Origin: Chryseobacterium pennae
GTDB lineage: Bacteria; Bacteroidota; Bacteroidia; Flavobacteriales; Weeksellaceae
Direction: 5' to 3'
Length of the DNA stretch: 64,000 nucleotides
Assembly (NCBI RefSeq): GCF_003385515.1
Contig: NZ_QNVT01000008.1
Span: 143,114 to 207,113, forward strand
The notes under the pieces are model-generated. The model did no database searches and had not been told where the DNA came from. It saw only the letters and a list, made by a program, of their open reading frames with translations. Shown here one piece after another: positions 63,351 through 64,000 of the stretch. How positions within the stretch are numbered: the stretch's first letter is position 1; each line of letters starts with the position of its first letter. The position numbers were made by a program, and so were the translations under genes.

Positions 63351-63869
63351 ATGAAAACAATGATCAAATCTGCTACCATGATTTTTGCTGCAATGACAAT
63401 TTCAGTAAATGCCTTTGCACAGGAAGCTAAAAAACCTGCCAGCCCTCCTGCTACAGCTACGGGAAAAATTAAAGATGCAACCATTACAATAGCCTATAGC
63501 AGTCCTTCTGTTAAAGGACGTACCATCTGGGGCGGTTTAGAATCCTATAATAAAGTTTGGCGTGCAGGTGCCAATGAAGCCACTACTTTTGAAACGGATA
63601 AAAATATTACCGTTCAGGGTAAAACGCTTCCTGCAGGTAAATATAGCTTTTTCTTAATCCCTAAGGAAAGCGGAACCTGGACTGCGATTTTTAACAAGGA
63701 ACCAAAACAATGGGGAGCCTATAAATACGAAGAATCTAAAGATGCTTTACGTGTGGATGTAAAGACAAAAGCTTTACCGGCAACACAGGAAACTTTAGTG
63801 TATAAAGTAAACAGTAATGGATTCACAATGGATTGGGATAAAATATCAGTTCCCGTAGAGATAAAATAG
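63351..63869 (+). CDS. Exported DUF2911 protein
   Basis: This is a 172-residue protein with a signal peptide (ends NAFAQ at about 24). The DUF2911 pattern is [37 protein letters not shown] and [12 protein letters not shown]. The family is periplasmic and of unknown activity. It lies 35 bases after the symporter stop and may be co-transcribed with it. Confidence 0.85.
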   Translation: MKTMIKSATMIFAAMTISVNAFAQEAKKPASPPATATGKIKDATITIAYSSPSVKGRTIWGGLESYNKVWRAGANEATTFETDKNITVQGKTLPAGKYSFFLIPKESGTWTAIFNKEPKQWGAYKYEESKDALRVDVKTKALPATQETLVYKVNSNGFTMDWDKISVPVEIK

Positions 63870-63901
63870 ATCTCAGTATAAAAGATTAAAATCCCGGATT
63901 A

Positions 63902-64000
63902 TGGACTGCCCCCAAAAAGTTAGACACTTTTTAGGGGCATTTTTTTATGTATAGAAAAGAAAAATTTAGCGTTGCTTTCAAATTAGAATGTATTAACCTT
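63902..64000 (+). mobile_element. IS3-family insertion sequence, left end only
   Basis: The end TGGACTGCCCCCAAAAAGTT is followed by AGACACTTTTTAGGGGCA and then a transposase start. The first part can form a hairpin, like the solo copy at 32819-32857. The element continues beyond base 64000. Confidence 0.8.
63947..64000 (+). CDS. IS3-type transposase OrfA, first 18 codons
   Basis: MYRKEKFSVAFKLECINL is the usual start of OrfA (helix-turn-helix) of IS3-family elements. The frame is open at the window end. Confidence 0.7.
   Translation, partial: MYRKEKFSVAFKLECINL

Overview
The window looks like a chromosome segment from a member of the Bacteroidota, most likely Chryseobacterium or a close Weeksellaceae/Flavobacteriales relative. 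The evidence is AT-rich DNA, short signal peptides ending in FGQ or AQ, lipoproteins with SC lipoboxes, TAnnTTTG-type promoter boxes, a T6SS-iii style VgrG with a DUF4280 PAAR-like partner, membrane-anchored AraC regulators, DUF2911, and MG2/TonB-plug surface proteins. I see no rRNA, tRNA or CRISPR array. Taxonomy is inference from protein style only.

Layout. (1) 1-3744: a minus-strand T6SS export island: VgrG, then a PAAR-like/amidase effector, then the first 36 codons of an overlapping exported protein that is a candidate immunity protein. (2) 3966-6915: an AT-rich patch with a DUF4238 protein, a putAbiC-type abortive-infection protein and a frameshifted REP-associated transposase still bracketed by its inverted REP hairpins. 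(3) 7366-17423: a serine hydrolase, a small lipoprotein, two 798-residue MG2/plug paralogs around a SUKH-type protein, and a PhzF-like isomerase. (4) 18104-30676: an island of serine beta-lactamase-fold hydrolases and AraC regulators. Two membrane AraC regulators each precede a hydrolase unit, and three hydrolase promoters share one operator-like inverted repeat about 65-77 bases before the start codon. One hydrolase unit begins with an internally deleted relic gene. (5) 30870-35492: single genes (CREST membrane protein, two alpha/beta hydrolases, a serine hydrolase) separated by copies of an 80-110 base palindromic repeat. (6) 35617-43534: a six-gene minus-strand redox operon: a sorbitol-dehydrogenase-type small subunit, a GMC flavoprotein with a cysteine cluster, a VioB/ferritin-like protein, an unrecognised 518-residue protein, an acetoacetate-decarboxylase-like protein and a lipoprotein cytochrome c. 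(7) 43997-49892: a patatin, a 48-residue basic protein and a very AT-rich group of unknown genes that includes a tight three-gene operon with a nuclease-like member. (8) 50094-57501: a small XRE regulator with a perfect 24-base palindrome facing an unknown gene, a surface protein, a double GNAT acetyltransferase, a LysR regulator and a tyrosinase/DUF2182 pair. (9) 57840-64000: a second CREST copy, then a PIG-L deacetylase, a 34-residue membrane protein and a sodium:solute symporter in overlapping frames, DUF2911, and the left end of an IS3-family element running off the window.

Most promising for new biology: the AraC/operator/serine-hydrolase module; the VioB-like/GMC/cytochrome c operon, whose combination I cannot match to a known pathway; the AT-rich unknown operon at 47618-49892; and the interspersed palindrome family that partitions single genes. 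All functional statements come from reading motifs by eye; no database search was run.
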